From Aselliscus stoliczkanus (taxonomy: Eukaryota > Chordata > Mammalia > Chiroptera > Hipposideridae), in assembly GCA_033961575.1 (NCBI GenBank), contig CM066735.1, forward strand, positions 32,507,501-32,571,500: DNA of 64,000 nucleotides. Reading direction: 5' to 3'. Positions within the stretch are counted from its first letter, which is position 1; each line of letters begins with the position of its first letter. The notes under the pieces are model-generated. The model was not told where the DNA came from, searched no databases, and was given only the letters and a program-made list of their open reading frames with translations. Shown here one piece after another: positions 1-11,929 of this stretch. The position numbers and the translations under genes were made by a program.

Positions 1-469
1 CAAGAATTCTTCCTGATAAACCCCACATGCTAATCTCCCACACAGAATCTGCTTCCCCAGTAACCCAACCTGTGACAGTTGGTGCCAATACTGGAACACA
101 TAAACAGACACCAAAATAAAATTTTGCAGATGGAAGTTTTGGCTGGCAATGAAAACCTCACAATTGGTTGTAGGTGGCACACAAAGAGCCTCTGGCATAA
201 GATACTGTAGTATAATTGTTGTCTTCCTCCTATAGTCAAGATAGAGTTACTGTGATATACCAGGTTTTGTGCAATATAGGGGAAACAGTAACTCTAAGGA
301 CAGCAAATAAGGTGCTAATACTTACCTCTATTGATGCCAACAAAAGACAAAGAGCAATTTATCAGTAATTTAAAACTATCAGTAATTAAAAACAATTTAT
401 CAGTAATTAGAAAGCCAGAAAGCCTTCTGGGAAGCATATAAAAATGCTCTCATTTCTTATACAGCCTCA
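1..469. other. No gene seen
   Basis: Unique-looking AT-rich DNA with short frames only. It abuts retroviral-like sequence starting near 470 and could be more decayed flank of that element, but I see no clear LTR. Confidence 0.5.
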
Positions 470-2070
470 AGGATGAGATCCAGAACCTAATATTAAGAGT
501 TATAGAGCTCCAAGGAAGATCAATCCCCATAATCTCAGTAGGTCAGCTATACCAAAGTCAAACCCTGCTTGGAAAATAATAGTACCCTGACATAGGCTGG
601 GGAAATATGGGTTGATACCCCTGAACATCTTGAACCTCTAGATTTCTCTGATACTTATGAGTCTGAAGAAGTGGCCTACTCATTTCTATCAAGGACTAGT
701 GTTCTCCCCTAGTTTAAAGGTGATGCCAGTGAGTTCCTTTGAAAGATACCATGTATCCCTCAAGATCTGTCCTCATCTCTCTTTTTGACTAATAAACCAA
801 TCACTAGTGTTAAATCACAATCTAGCCTCACCAGGATGAGTTGGGCCTGAACCAGGAGGCAAGGCGCTATATATATATTCAAAAGGATCTTCAGAACTTA
901 GGATTCAATTCTAAAGGTGGGGCATAAAGTTATATAAGAGGGAGTTTATTCATTTGGAAGAGCTGTCCTGGGTTATAGGACTTAACACCCTTGAAAGGAC
1001 ACTGAAAGATAATGCAAAAATGCTATCAGAATAAAGCACTCATCTACCTTAAGTAAGAGAGAAATGCCAGAATTTCCAGTTCAGAGGCGTTAAAAGGCTC
1101 AAAGAAGCAAATATGCTCAAATACACATATATGCTCAGTTAGAAAACCTACCAGATGACTATATGACATAAGAAGGGCCCTGAAGATACAACATTTACCA
1201 AGGCTATAAGGAACAGGCCGGTGAAAGGAGAACCAACATCACTAAGAAATAATGGACAGCTACTAACATAAAGTTATATGTCAAGTACACCACAATATAT
1301 ATATATTAAATGATGATCCTCTGAAAGCCAAGGCTGATGGCAGAAGATGGTATTACAGAACTGGGCTCACTGACAAATAGAATCCTGAAAAAATAAGAGA
1401 ACAATCGCCATAAGCCAGGTGGAAGCAGTTATCATGATTCATGGCAAGGCTGTGGTCACATGTAGGAACTCTGACCCTCATAGACTTATGAGATAGTAAA
1501 TTGAACATGGCATCCAAAGGTCAAAATATATGGGCAACCAAATAAGGGTATAATTTAATGTATACAATAAAAAATATGAAAGCTGTATGGCCAGAAGATT
1601 GAGAGTGGTTACCTGGTTACCCTCTACCACCTCCCAAAATACTGAGCAAAGTATGGGGCAGTTTTAAGACCTGGGGTCCATATACTGAAGGAGGGATCAA
1701 GTTTCCAGGAGGAAGAATCTTGTAACACCATGAAAAGAATACAGGATAGTGAGTCCTCAGTCCTTCCACAGCAGCCTACAGCTATTTCCATGGATAACCA
1801 TACACAGATGGACTGTTGGAAACAGAGTCTGAACTGACATTGACACTTGGAAACCCAAAGAGCTATCATGGGCCAGCTGTTAGACTGAGACAATATTGGA
1901 AGTAATAAATTAAGTCTTGGCCCAGATTTGACTCATTGTCTGTCCAGTGGGTCTGTGACCCATCTAATGGTCATTGTCCAGGTCACTAAATGTGTAAGTG
2001 GGATTGACATATGTAGTTGGCCTAATTTCCAGATTGATTCCTTAGTTTTCAAGATTTATCATAGAGGGGA
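470..2070 (+). mobile_element. ERVL-like internal remnant (gag to protease region)
   Basis: This looks like the internal part of an old class III (ERVL) endogenous retrovirus in sense orientation. The strongest resemblance is at about 1560-2060, which has the wording of the ERVL protease/early pol region as I know it. The stretch 470-1560 resembles the preceding gag part more weakly. All frames carry many stops and indels, so nothing is expressible. No flanking LTR was recognised, and the rest of pol is missing. A related MaLR internal region is an alternative. Confidence 0.55.
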
Positions 2071-2414
2071 ATCCTGTTAAATAGCAATCCACCCATCTCA
2101 CCACCCCAGACAGGATATCAAATCAAAACATTTATTTTGAAAAGGTAGAAAAGAATATTGTTCCCACCATAACTATTTTTAAAAAAAGCCAGAAAATTGA
2201 CAAATTGTCATTTTCTTTTTATTAAATCCAGAGACCTAACATTACAAAGTGAACTGAATTCCATCAAGTAACAAGCCCTTCCAAAAAGATATGAGACACA
2301 CGAACGATTTCACCTCTGACAGAGAATAAAAGGAGGAGGCAGCCCCTTAAAACTGAATAAAAAGAAAACATTTCAAATTTCAACAAATTCTTTAAATCTG
2401 AGTATGGACTAGCT

Positions 2415-2990
2415 TCATAATAAAAACCCAGGAGGGAGAGGCAAAAGTGGTCCTATTACCATCGCTCCCAGTGACCCACTGGGAAATTTGTGCTTCTCAT
2501 TCCCCACAGCTGTGGCATCAGCATTTAAAGAGAAATGCCCATTAGTAAAGAACGAGTTTTTTTTACCAGAAAACAAGGCAAGAATCCCACTGAAGTTTAA
2601 ACTATGACTGTTGCCTGAGAGCTTCGGACTCTTTATGCAAGGGACCAGCAAATAAGATAATGTGTCACCAGCCTGATGGGATAATTGATCCTGATCATCA
2701 AAGAAATTGGGTCTGCTGTTACACAACTGGGGATGGAGGAATAAGTTTGGCAGAAAGAAACCCCCTTGGGCACCTCATAATACTTTTTGACCAATTTTGT
2801 TTCTAAATGCAGCAGCCATGTCCTGAAAAGAGCATGGTAATCTGCGCCTTAGAGCCCTCAGGGATGTGGGTATGGGTGACTCCACTAGATATGTCACCTT
2901 GGCTAGCCAAGGAAATCAAATACCACCAACCAATAGGATATCAACTTCGTGTGGAGGTTGTGGGGTGGGGGGGAGAAAGACAGAAAAAGG
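2415..2990 (+). mobile_element. ERVL-like 3' internal remnant with dUTPase-type segment
   Basis: This continues the element at 470-2070 in the same orientation. About 2420-2720 resembles the dUTPase region that ERVL elements carry downstream of integrase. About 2760-2990 resembles the following pol tail. The frame is broken by stops and small indels. The 345 bp between the two parts hold AT-rich DNA in place of reverse transcriptase and integrase, so most of pol was lost. No 3' LTR is recognised before the SINE at 3234. Confidence 0.55.
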
Positions 2991-3233
2991 AAAAGAAAAG
3001 AAAATCCTCATCAATTCCAATTTCTGTTGCACATGACAAATACTGTATTACCAGTGAACCAACTCAATTTTATATATTTATTCTTTAAAACAATAATAAG
3101 ATCAGTTAGATAATGTGTTAATTACATTTTTAAGAAGCATACTCTAGAACTGAAAATGCAAATAGCTAAGAAAGTAAAGGTAAATATTTTTAGAGTCTAG
3201 TCATACATGGTCACAACAATACTGTCTATTTTA

Positions 3234-3348
3234 TTTTATTTTATTTTATTTTTTGAGGGCAGTGTCACTGGCCCTCAGATGTGGGACCCAAACCGGGGCC
3301 GCTGGCTTCCCAAGCCAGCGCTTAGCCACCGCACCACTCAGCCGGCCC
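3234..3348 (-). mobile_element. tRNA-derived SINE, short form
   Basis: On the minus strand the element begins with the GGCCGGC head. It carries a B-box-like GGTTTGGGTCC and the conserved GAGGGCCAGTGACACTGCC segment, then ends in an A/T-rich tail. It is flanked by a target-site duplication, aatactgtctatttta at 3218-3233 and aatactgtttatttta from 3349. This is the short (about 110 bp) version of the family. Confidence 0.9.
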
Positions 3349-3363
3349 AATACTGTTTATTTT

Positions 3364-5819
3364 AAATGCTAACATTTTTGTGTATCCTACGAACAAAGAA
3401 GATTTAAACCCAACCTCTTCCTACATCTTTCACTTACTAGGAAAGAATAAAAATTGAGCATGGAAAGTAATACACTCTAATATACTTTAAATGCCTCAAA
3501 AAATTCAACCTGCTTAAGAATATTATATTTAGTCATATTTCTGTTACTGAATAGTCCATGTAGTAGATTCCCATTGGGTTATTTCCAAAGCCACTGTGAA
3601 TGTGTATGTTCCTTCTTCTGTACATTTAGAAATAAAAGAAAGGAAGCTTTCTTAAGGAAACAGGCAATGTTTCAAGTATTTTCAAAATATGGCACTTCTA
3701 GAATAGAGTATCTCTAAGCACAAAAGAAGTGAATAATAAAAAATTATCTGGTTAATTATAAATATTCACAGGCAAAAGCACAGACTAAAAATGTTTGAAT
3801 TTAATTTTTATTCAAAAAAGTAGTCTATGGCCTTAGAATACCCATGAAAAGTTCAATGTTTATATCTTATAAAGTAATGAGACATTCAGAATTTTTCTTA
3901 ACTGGTGCATTTCATGTTAATGAATTCCCTTCGAGTTACACAGAATTAACATCTGTATGGGAACTGTAGATTCCTGTGAAATTATACATACATTACATAG
4001 AGTAAAACTCGAGCTAGGAATAACAACCTCTCATAAACTATATGATAAGAATGTGCCCTAGTGATAATAAAATATACAAAACAAGATCCTTCAAAGAATC
4101 AGTTAACGTTTTCAACATTTTAATATGAAAAAGTCCTTCTAAGTACAGTGATTAATACAGCTGAACTTGTGCTCTATAGTTTATTTTCATGACATCAAGA
4201 ATGCCACACATCCATGAAAGGAACAGAAACGCAGACCGAGTCATTTCTGTTAGGTCATTTCTAAAATAACAAAAAAATAGCCAATTTATGACACTCTCTG
4301 CTATCATAACTTGCATCCATTCAAGGATAGTTTCCATATATTTTTCTCAAAACTTGGCTTACAGCTAGAATTGTTGAATTTGGAGCCTGTTTGAATATAT
4401 TGAACATACATGCTGCATTTTTTTAAAATGTGTGTATATAAAATAATTATTATGTTATACACTCCAACTCCACCAAATAAAAGTTACAGACAATCTCGAT
4501 GCTTAATGGCTTAGTGTCTTGATCTCTTTCTACATGAATGTTCACTGAAACATGATAGTAATGGTAAAACTACATATTCAACAAGACAGACTAATTAAGC
4601 ATTTCAATACAATTAAACACAAACATACTGGGAGTGACTGAAGCTATTCTGGCCAGCCATCAAGGCACAAATTAAAATTTTAAACTGAACTCAGACTTTC
4701 TGGACTAGAATACAATTTAATACTAACAAAACAAAATTTCCAGGTTCAAAGAAGAAGGTCCCATGGATATCAGAAATGTCTCATAAAATATTGGAAATGA
4801 ACCAGAAATAAAAATATTGCTTAAAATTCTCAGAGGCATAAACTTAAGGGAGAAAGCAACTCTCAAAATATGTTTTGAATTTTGTTAAACATAAAACATC
4901 TCAATGTGAAATTTAATTTTGCCAAGCTCAAAACACTTCCAGGTTCTCCAAGGCTTAACGCATACACATTTATATTCTTTCTTTTCACCACCCAGGCAAC
5001 AATGAAAGTAGCTTTCCAGAACCACAGCCCATATTTCTCTGACCTAAGGTATCATAGTTCTCTATGTAGCTCTCCATTACCATTGTTACAGTACACAAAG
5101 AGAAAAGCTCTGGCTTTAGGAGATGAACTATAATATTTCCTATCTCATGGTTAGAAAAAAATAAATGCCATTTTGGTTGAAAACATTACAATTTGAATTT
5201 TTCTTAAAAAATATTGTCAAAATAAAATTCATCTTCCCCTCTTAAGCCACCAATGTGGCTAACATGGCTTAGATTTTCTCTGAGGGAGACCCAATACCTC
5301 CATGTTCATTTTAATCATCATGTGTTTAATACAACCATTTTGGCAAATAATGGTTTTCTAACACATAGCCCCTACAAAAGTGTATGGTCTGAATACTCTC
5401 CCTTAAAGAGCAGTGAAAAAGCAGAGTTTCTCACTTTCACTTGCTTGGTCTATGTACTGAAGCAGAGAACTGATGAATTAGCAACTGGAGTTAAGAATTC
5501 AGAATGGGAAGTGGGCACAGGAAAAGTGTGCTTTGAAATCCTCTGGCCTAGAAGCAGTTGACTCACTATTAGAAGCACACAAATTCTTACCTATAATATA
5601 TTATGGTTATTGCTGTACTACTTCTTCAAAAACACTCAAAACCACATCAGAAATTTAGATACATGCTTCTTGTTTAGAAGTTTCATATTGTGACAGAAAA
5701 GTCAACACAGACAAATAAATTAAAATTCTTGTTCTGCAAACAGAGGTCTGAGTCCGAAGATAAGCCAAGTGCTCATAGATAGTCTCTGATGTGTACAAGC
5801 TAGAGAAAGGATGCAAAAA
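3364..5819. other. No gene seen, AT-rich
   Basis: About 2.4 kb of AT-rich sequence with only short frames in all six readings. I recognise no repeat family, splice-site pair with an open exon, or RNA gene here. Confidence 0.5.
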
Positions 5820-5975
5820 GTGCTATGCCTATATTTAGTGCTCATAATAACTCTATGAGGTTGGTACACCCCTTTTATAGATAAGAAAACTGGAGTCCTG
5901 TGAGATAAACAAACTTGTCTAAGTTAGTTTTAGTAAGGGGTGAAATTCAAACCCAACCATTTTAGCATTAAGTAG
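5820..5975 (-). repeat. MIR SINE fragment
   Basis: It matches the antisense core of MIR: an ataactctatgaggttggta-type segment, then gataagaaaactgg, then a gtctaagtta-type core, then a B-box-side aaattcaaacccaa. It is diverged, as expected for this ancient family. Confidence 0.75.
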
Positions 5976-6059
5976 TATTAATTTGTGAATAAGCCTTAAA
6001 TAGAAACCAGACTAATTATCATCAGATAAAGGATAAACCAACATCAATTCTATCTATCA

Positions 6060-6735
6060 CATTTAAAATTGTCTTCCCTTCCAGTAACATCTTAGTATAT
6101 TAGCTTTGTCACTGCCCTCTCCTTTTGTCTATCCCACCAATACTTAGTGTGAAATCATCACACTCTCTCTACTCTGCCCTCTACTTTTCTGTCATTTCTA
6201 ATGTTTCCATCAGCAGACCAGGCCAGGCCCTCATCACCGATGAACTAAATTAGTAGTTTTCATCTGGGCCTCTGGCATGCCACTCCAGCAGGTCAATCTT
6301 CCAGAACAGTTTTAACATTTCCCTTTCACACAAAACCCTCAACCAAGGGTTCCATCTTCCCCGGTACTATTTCTCAAAGTGTGATCCATGGATTATACAC
6401 ATTAGGACTAGTGAAAAGTTAGAAACAATGTTGGTACCCGACCTTGAACTCCAATTCACTGGAATGTATTCTCTGAAGATACGATCCATAAATCTCCATT
6501 TTTAACTAGCCCCTTGGGTGATGTTTATAAGCCTTGAAGTTGAGAGCCCCTCACCCCTGAAAGTGTAGCTTCATCCTTTCCCCAGTCTTGTAAGCCTTCT
6601 CATTGTCCCATGACCATAGGCTCTCTTCTACCTCTTTGTCTTCTTTCATGCTCTTTTCTGTTAATCCCTCTCCTCTCATTCTCGTACTTTCTAAGATTCA
6701 ATCTTTCATGTTACCGCTTAAATATGATCATGCTT
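6060..6735 (+). repeat. L2-like ancient LINE fragment
   Basis: Pyrimidine-rich sequence with the wording typical of the L2 3' region (tctactctgccctct, cctttgtcttctttc). It is interrupted at 6366-6551 by a MER5-type hAT element. No frame survives. Confidence 0.4.
6366..6551. mobile_element. MER5A-like hAT-Charlie MITE
   Basis: The ends ttctcaaagtgtgatcca and gttgagagcccctc fit a diverged MER5-type non-autonomous hAT element of about 190 bp. The middle is too decayed for a firm subfamily. It sits inside L2-like sequence. Confidence 0.5.
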
Positions 6736-7185
6736 CTTAGCATTCTGGGCAAGTGAACATTCCACATCAAATTCTTAGATGGCAACATAATAAAATACAA
6801 TACACATACATCTACCTTCATGAAAAATGGATAGCTGGCATTCTTTCTCATTGACTCATAGAGGGCACTATGAACTCAGATTATTGGAATCTGCAAGAAT
6901 ACAATCTGTGTTGACATTAAGGTCACTGTGTCCTCGTCTGGTTGTATATGGGGTCACTTCTCCAGCTATCGGTACCCTTCCAAAACTTTGCTCAGTCCTC
7001 TTCTAGTCCCCATATTCAATATGATGTGGATCAGTAAAGCTCATAAGTAAGCTTATTAAAAATCCTACGCTAAGAATGAAGAAGGCATGGTTGAAATGCG
7101 AAGAAACATAGTGCCCAATTAACATAAGGTTTTGTGACACAGGTCTGTGTTGCATGTTGGAGTCCTCCATTTATGTCAAGATTCA
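6736..7185. other. No gene seen
   Basis: Unique-looking sequence between L2-like DNA and the SINE at 7201. It has no recognisable repeat or open exon. Confidence 0.45.
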
Positions 7186-7200
7186 AAACTCATGCACTAG

Positions 7201-7310
7201 GGCCGGCCGAGTGGCGCAGTGGTTAAGACCTGGCTGGGGACACCAGCGGCCCCGGTTCGGTCCCACATATGAGGGCCAGTAACACTGCCCTCAAAAAAAA
7301 AAAAAAAAAA
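7201..7310 (+). mobile_element. tRNA-derived SINE, short form
   Basis: The head is GGCCGGCCGAGTGGCGCAGT, containing the A-box region, followed by a B-box-like GGTTCGGTCCC, GAGGGCCAGTAACACTGCCC and an A18 tail. The target-site duplication ctcatgcactag lies at 7189-7200 and 7312-7323. The pure A tail and intact duplication suggest a fairly young insertion. Confidence 0.93.
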
Positions 7311-7613
7311 GCTCATGCACTAGGATTGTAAAGCTCCAAATCTGACTTCAGAGTAAATGGGCATTGATAATATCTTTTGTCAAGAGTTTTAATATGAGAG
7401 TTTTTAAAAGTCAATATAACCTCATCAAAAGAATCAAACATTGTTACCAAAACACATACAGTAATTAAGACTTTTCTGAGTCTATATACTATTCCAATGT
7501 GATACATCTATATTTATATTTTGATTATTTTAACTTAATGTAGAAACGAAGTCAAGAACAGAGTAAAAATGCAATTTTAGAAATCTCAATGATCTGAACA
7601 TAAACAACCAGGT

Positions 7614-7646
7614 AACATCATCAAACATCATCAAACATCATCAATC
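7614..7646. repeat. Short tandem repeat, three 10-bp units
   Basis: Three direct copies of catcatcaaa in a row, the last one diverging to catcatcaat. It lies in AT-rich unique sequence with no gene nearby. Confidence 0.8.
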
Positions 7647-7754
7647 TACATAGTTTTCACATATTCAAAATGAAAACTATAAATGCTCAAAATTATGCAA
7701 GGGTAACTGAGATGAATAGATTTATTTGACTGAAGTTTTAGAGAGTCTCCTAGT

Positions 7755-8060
7755 ACCCATACCACAACCCTTTGAGGTAGAAATTACAACATACAAGGAG
7801 ACTAAAGATCAGAAAGATTTATTTTTTATTTATGTTTTATTTTTTAGCTGAGCCATTCTGCCACTTGTTGGCAGCTCAGCAGCAACTCAGCTCAGGCTGG
7901 GCATGGAACTGCTGTTCCCCAGAGTTCTGCTCGCACTCGAGCGAGCTCTTTACCAACTGAGCCCCTCGGCCGGCCCTAAGATCAGAAAGATTTAGTCAGA
8001 GTCATCAGAGTCACAACCAATCAGCATTAAGGCCAGAACTGGGGTTTAAATCTCTGTGCT
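7755..8060 (-). repeat. MIR SINE split by a younger SINE
   Basis: The left part (to about 7821) reads as antisense MIR, with a caaccctttgaggtagaaat-type segment. The right part (from about 7978) continues with the core and the aactggggtttaaatctc end. The SINE at 7822-7976 interrupts it, and its duplicated target is MIR sequence. Confidence 0.7.
7822..7976 (-). mobile_element. tRNA-derived SINE, second head type
   Basis: On the minus strand it begins ggccggccgaggggctcagt and continues with an A-box-like GGCTCAGTTGGTAAAG. It ends in the segment ccaacaagtggcagaatgg plus an A/T tail. The target-site duplication aaagatcagaaagattta lies at 7804-7821, and a near copy starts at 7977. The head differs from the GAGTGGCGCA type and matches the first module of the composite SINE at 56156-56688. 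Confidence 0.88.
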
Positions 8061-8268
8061 CTTGGGTACATTGTGCCCAAACACAGACACAGATCCACAC
8101 AGAGATTTTTGATGCCCTAGAGCCTGTATATCACAATGTTACTCTCATAACCTTTTATTCATAATTATTCGCATAACTAACTTACTGTATGTAACAAGCA
8201 CTAAGTAGTACAAATAATGGCACACAATTTACTAGGCAGTCCACTTATGTTCCTCAAACTTTAAAAAC

Positions 8269-8350
8269 TATTGGGTTGTCAGAAAAGTCATGACGTTTTT
8301 GCAATGAAAAACATAGAAAAAATACGTCATGACTTTTCCGACAACCAAAT
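8269..8350. mobile_element. Mariner-type palindromic MITE, copy 1
   Basis: An 82-bp element flanked by TA, with about 33-bp inverted ends: attgggttgtcagaaaagtc on the left, and on the right the complement of gacttttccgacaaccaaat. Only about 15 bp separate the arms, so the transcript would fold into one long hairpin. It has no coding capacity. It is structurally like the human MADE1 mariner MITE but has different ends. A close relative is at 42562-42646. Confidence 0.85.
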
Positions 8351-9868
8351 AATGTTGAAATTGAGCCTAAGATAAATCCAGCCAGCAAGTCACTGAACAG
8401 ATTCAAACCCAGACACTCTGATTAGATTGGAGTATTTAATGACAATTACTTTTCTAATCCCTTTTTATAGCACTTAATTAATTTTAATGTAAATGCTGAG
8501 ATATAACCCTGCCTAGGTTGTAAAATCCAAATGGAACTCTGCCATATTTAGCTTAAAATCTTGAGATTCTGACACATTGTGTGGCGTACAGATGTTTCTT
8601 ATTAGGTGTTAATGACAACACAAGTCGAGCAAAGATATTGCTTAACAAGTGTTATTTCAGTAATCGGTGATATTTTTAATAATGTTCTGCTAGACTGGTA
8701 CCTCTTTCTTCTGCTTTTCCCAGCCACATTTTTTCATTTCATCTGTTTTCATGCTGAATGCACAGCTGCAGTGAATCTGGAAACCTCAGCACAATCACCA
8801 TGGAGACTCATCCTCTCTTCCCAGGTATAGACAGGTATAGACTCTTATATATAGTAATTTTACCATTACTCCTCACAGTTTATGATAAATTATAGATAAC
8901 TGCTATCCTTCCAGTCATCCAATATCATGAATTTTTCCTTCACCTGGATTATCTTTTCTTGTTTATTATTCTTCAATCTTCACACCAAAAAAATCTTAAA
9001 ATTTCAAAATCAAAGTGCAAGCTTCCCTGAGCTGCAAAGAGAATATAATTTCCCCACTCACCCTGACAAACAGAGAAAGTACAATATATGACAAACATAA
9101 AACAATAATACCATCATGAGGAGAAATTAATCCAAATATGTGCTCATGTAACAGTCTTTGTCTCTAATATTACATCTTAGAAACCTAGAGTTGCAGGCTT
9201 CTTTTATTCTTTTATCACACAATAATATTGTGCTTGGCTGTATCCTCCCATCCCCAGTACTATTATTAAGCTTACAGTCATAATTTGTTCCATTTATCAT
9301 TTTGAGTGCACCAATATTTTCCAGATCCTTAAAAACAATGTTCCTTTGGGGAATCTTCTTGCTCCCTCATATTAACCTCTTTCACTCCTCTCAAATGTAT
9401 AGGTATTCTGAGTATTTCACACATATAATTATAGTTAATCTCACTTAAAGAGATTTTTAGAATCCTCCTCTCCCCCTATCCTTTAGCATTCTCCATGGTC
9501 ATTGGGTAATGTTGTGTGGCCCTTTGCACCAGTCTTATGCAAACCCAATTCGTCAATATTGGAAAGAAGCCAGTGTTATCTGAGGAATTAAAGCAATAAA
9601 GATCCAAATGGCAAATAAGATAAATAAATTTTGAGTTTAAAAGTCAAAACTGTAAGGTAGTATCCAAATTAAAAATTTCTAGTCACCGGAGTAGAATTTG
9701 AAATAGACACATTAAGTGAGCACCTACGCTTGATAACAAATATCACTTCAATAAAAGTAAAAATACAAAGAAATATAACTCTCTTTATTATAATACATTC
9801 TGCCACAGGATCCCTTCTTAGGCTTAGATCCTCACAAGGATTCTCCAACGGAATTTATTTCAATTCCA
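8351..9868. other. No gene seen
   Basis: About 1.5 kb without a supported gene. A stretch near 8860-8950 has a loose direct-repeat resemblance to about 10660-10750, which I read as MaLR internal sequence, so 8850-9400 may hold more of the same. That link is weak. Confidence 0.4.
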
Positions 9869-9916
9869 AGAGTCTAGATTCACATTCTAATTCAGACTCT
9901 AATTCACATTCTAATT
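9869..9916. repeat. Degenerate 12-bp minisatellite
   Basis: Imperfect 12-bp units of the form ttcacattctaa and ttcagactctaa repeat about four times. On the plus strand they read as an alternating Ser/Asn/His/Asp run, but the surrounding 85-codon frame (9730-9987) has no other sign of being a gene. Confidence 0.7.
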
Positions 9917-10639
9917 TCTCCCTCATCAAGCTACAAAGAGATTTAAGGGAAATTGTGGTCTACTACTTAATAAAGAGAAGTGTATAAACAGCACTGTGTC
10001 CTTGATTAAACGGAATGAAATTCACTCTTCATTTGTACCAAAACGAAACAAAAGACAAAGAGTAAACGGATGACCTATCTCAAAGGTGTTTTTTTATGAC
10101 GAATAAACACCACTGCAGGTAACATCTCTACAAATGGACAGAGACAACAAAACCAGCTGGGTGCTGCAGCATGAGCTGATACATAAATAGATGCTTTGGA
10201 GAGAACATAACCCTGGAGAGGCAGGTAGAAGTTAGCTTCTGGTGCTGCAGGGCTGGCACAGTCAACCAGACTCCAGATGGAGATGAGAAGCCTGGGGGAG
10301 CCAACGTATGTGAGAAGCACAGGCTGTCCATCTGGCAGTGCATCACGGTTCCTTTGAAAACTGCAGGTTGGGCAAGAACCTAAGCAATGACAATAAATAA
10401 CAAAGGACGGACACTACACACATTCACTTGGACCTGCCTTCCAAATGCTTGGTCTTATACTACCCAAAGCCATGGTTAAGTGTCAAAATGTGGAAGTCAC
10501 TCATCTTTTCAGCATGAACCTCTGGCAACCATGATATCAAACCTATTACTTTTGCCTTGACAAAACAACAACTTCTTTTAATGTCTTATTTTGACCTTCA
10601 TTTTGATTTTATGTCTTCAGACATGTTAAGTCTATTTGA
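9917..10639. other. No gene seen; slightly GC-richer patch at 10,120-10,370
   Basis: The patch carries two overlapping minus-strand frames of 72 and 81 codons (10128-10346, 10075-10320), neither of which I recognise. No convincing splice sites bound them, so I treat them as chance frames. Confidence 0.4.
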
Positions 10640-11064
10640 AAGAGACTTCACCCTTAATCCTCATAGTTTATGATAGTTGTAGACAACCGAGGTCCTTCCA
10701 GTTGTCCAATAATATTAAGCATTTTGCTTGGAAATCTTAAATAAATATCCAAGTCCCTCACTTACAAGTTCTGCTTGTAACATAACTAACCACAGGACAC
10801 AATTTTTCTAAGTGCTCTGCCACCATACAGCAATAATCCCCATTCCTCCAGTTTCCAAAAATATGCTCGTCTCCCCTCCTAAGCCCTCATCAGAAGCATC
10901 TGAATGTCTGTGTTCTACTAGCTTTTTGTTTCAAGGCAATCGAGGTTTTTTTCTGTCATATTCCTTAAAATTCTTCCAGCCTCTGCCCACAGACTCATTC
11001 CAAAGCCATTTCTACATTTTCAAGTATTTGTTACAGAAGCACCCTACCTCCAGGTATGAAAATC
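10640..11064 (-). mobile_element. MaLR-type internal fragment
   Basis: Sequence such as caaagccatttctacatttt followed by caagtatttgttacag matches the MaLR internal region that lies next to the 5' LTR, read antisense. It directly adjoins the LTR-like sequence starting at 11065. It is non-coding and decayed. Confidence 0.5.
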
Positions 11065-11674
11065 TGTACTAATTTTTTATTGCTGCCATAACAAATTATG
11101 ACAAATTTTGGGACTGAACGCATGATTTATCTTGTAGTTGCTGAAAGTTAGAAGTCCAAGCACAGCGTGGCTCAGCTGGCTGCTTTGTTTAGAATGTCAC
11201 AGGGCTGAAATTGAGGTGTCAACAGGGCTGCATTCCTTTCTGGAGGCTCTGGAGAAGAATCAGCATCCAAAGCTCAGTCAGGTGGTTGGCAGAATTCATT
11301 TCCTTGGGGATATAGGGCAGAGGTCCCTGAAGTCCCCTTTTCCTTGGGAGCCTCTTAAAGCTCCTTGAGGCCATCTGCATTGCTCTTTACCTTGTATCTC
11401 CAGCAACAGCAGGTTGAGTTGCTCTTCTCACACTTCAAATCTCTGACGGCTGCTACAACTCTCTCTTTTGTCTTCTGCTTTCAACAGTTGATGTGATTGT
11501 GGTGGGCTCACCTGAGCTGTCAAAGACAATCTCCTTATTTTAAGTTCAACAGCCTAGTAACCTGAATTTCATCTGCAAAGTCCCCTCACAAGCAGTACCT
11601 GGGTTACTGTCTGATCACTAGAATCACCTGTGGGCAGGACTCTTATGGGTACATCTTTAGAACCTGCCCATCAC
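11065..11674 (-). mobile_element. MaLR (MLT1-like) LTR, probable 5' LTR
   Basis: It starts tgtactaa, then tattgctgccataacaaatt, gttagaagtccaag, ggtgtcaacagggctgc and ctttctggaggctct, typical of antisense MaLR LTRs. With the internal fragment to its left, this would be the 5' LTR of a minus-strand element. The right boundary, near cccatcaca, is uncertain. Confidence 0.6.
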
Positions 11675-11929
11675 ATTTGTTCCTCTGATTTTTCTTCCCT
11701 GCGCTCCTTTGAAATATTTGAATATATACTTTTTTTAGAATTCCATTTTCATCTTCTCTTGGCTTTTTCACTGTAATCTTTTATAGAGTCTCTTATGTAG
11801 ACTTCATATAATCTTTGCAGCTGTTCTAATGCTTACAAAATATACAGTTCATACTTTACACTATCAAGTTAGAATTATAATTTTACCACTTCAAGCAACA
11901 ATAAGTAAACAAGTTTTATAAATATACAG

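Noticed and set aside
7614..7646. CRISPR-like direct repeats
   Set aside because: Three contiguous 10-bp units without spacers, in mammalian DNA; a simple tandem repeat.
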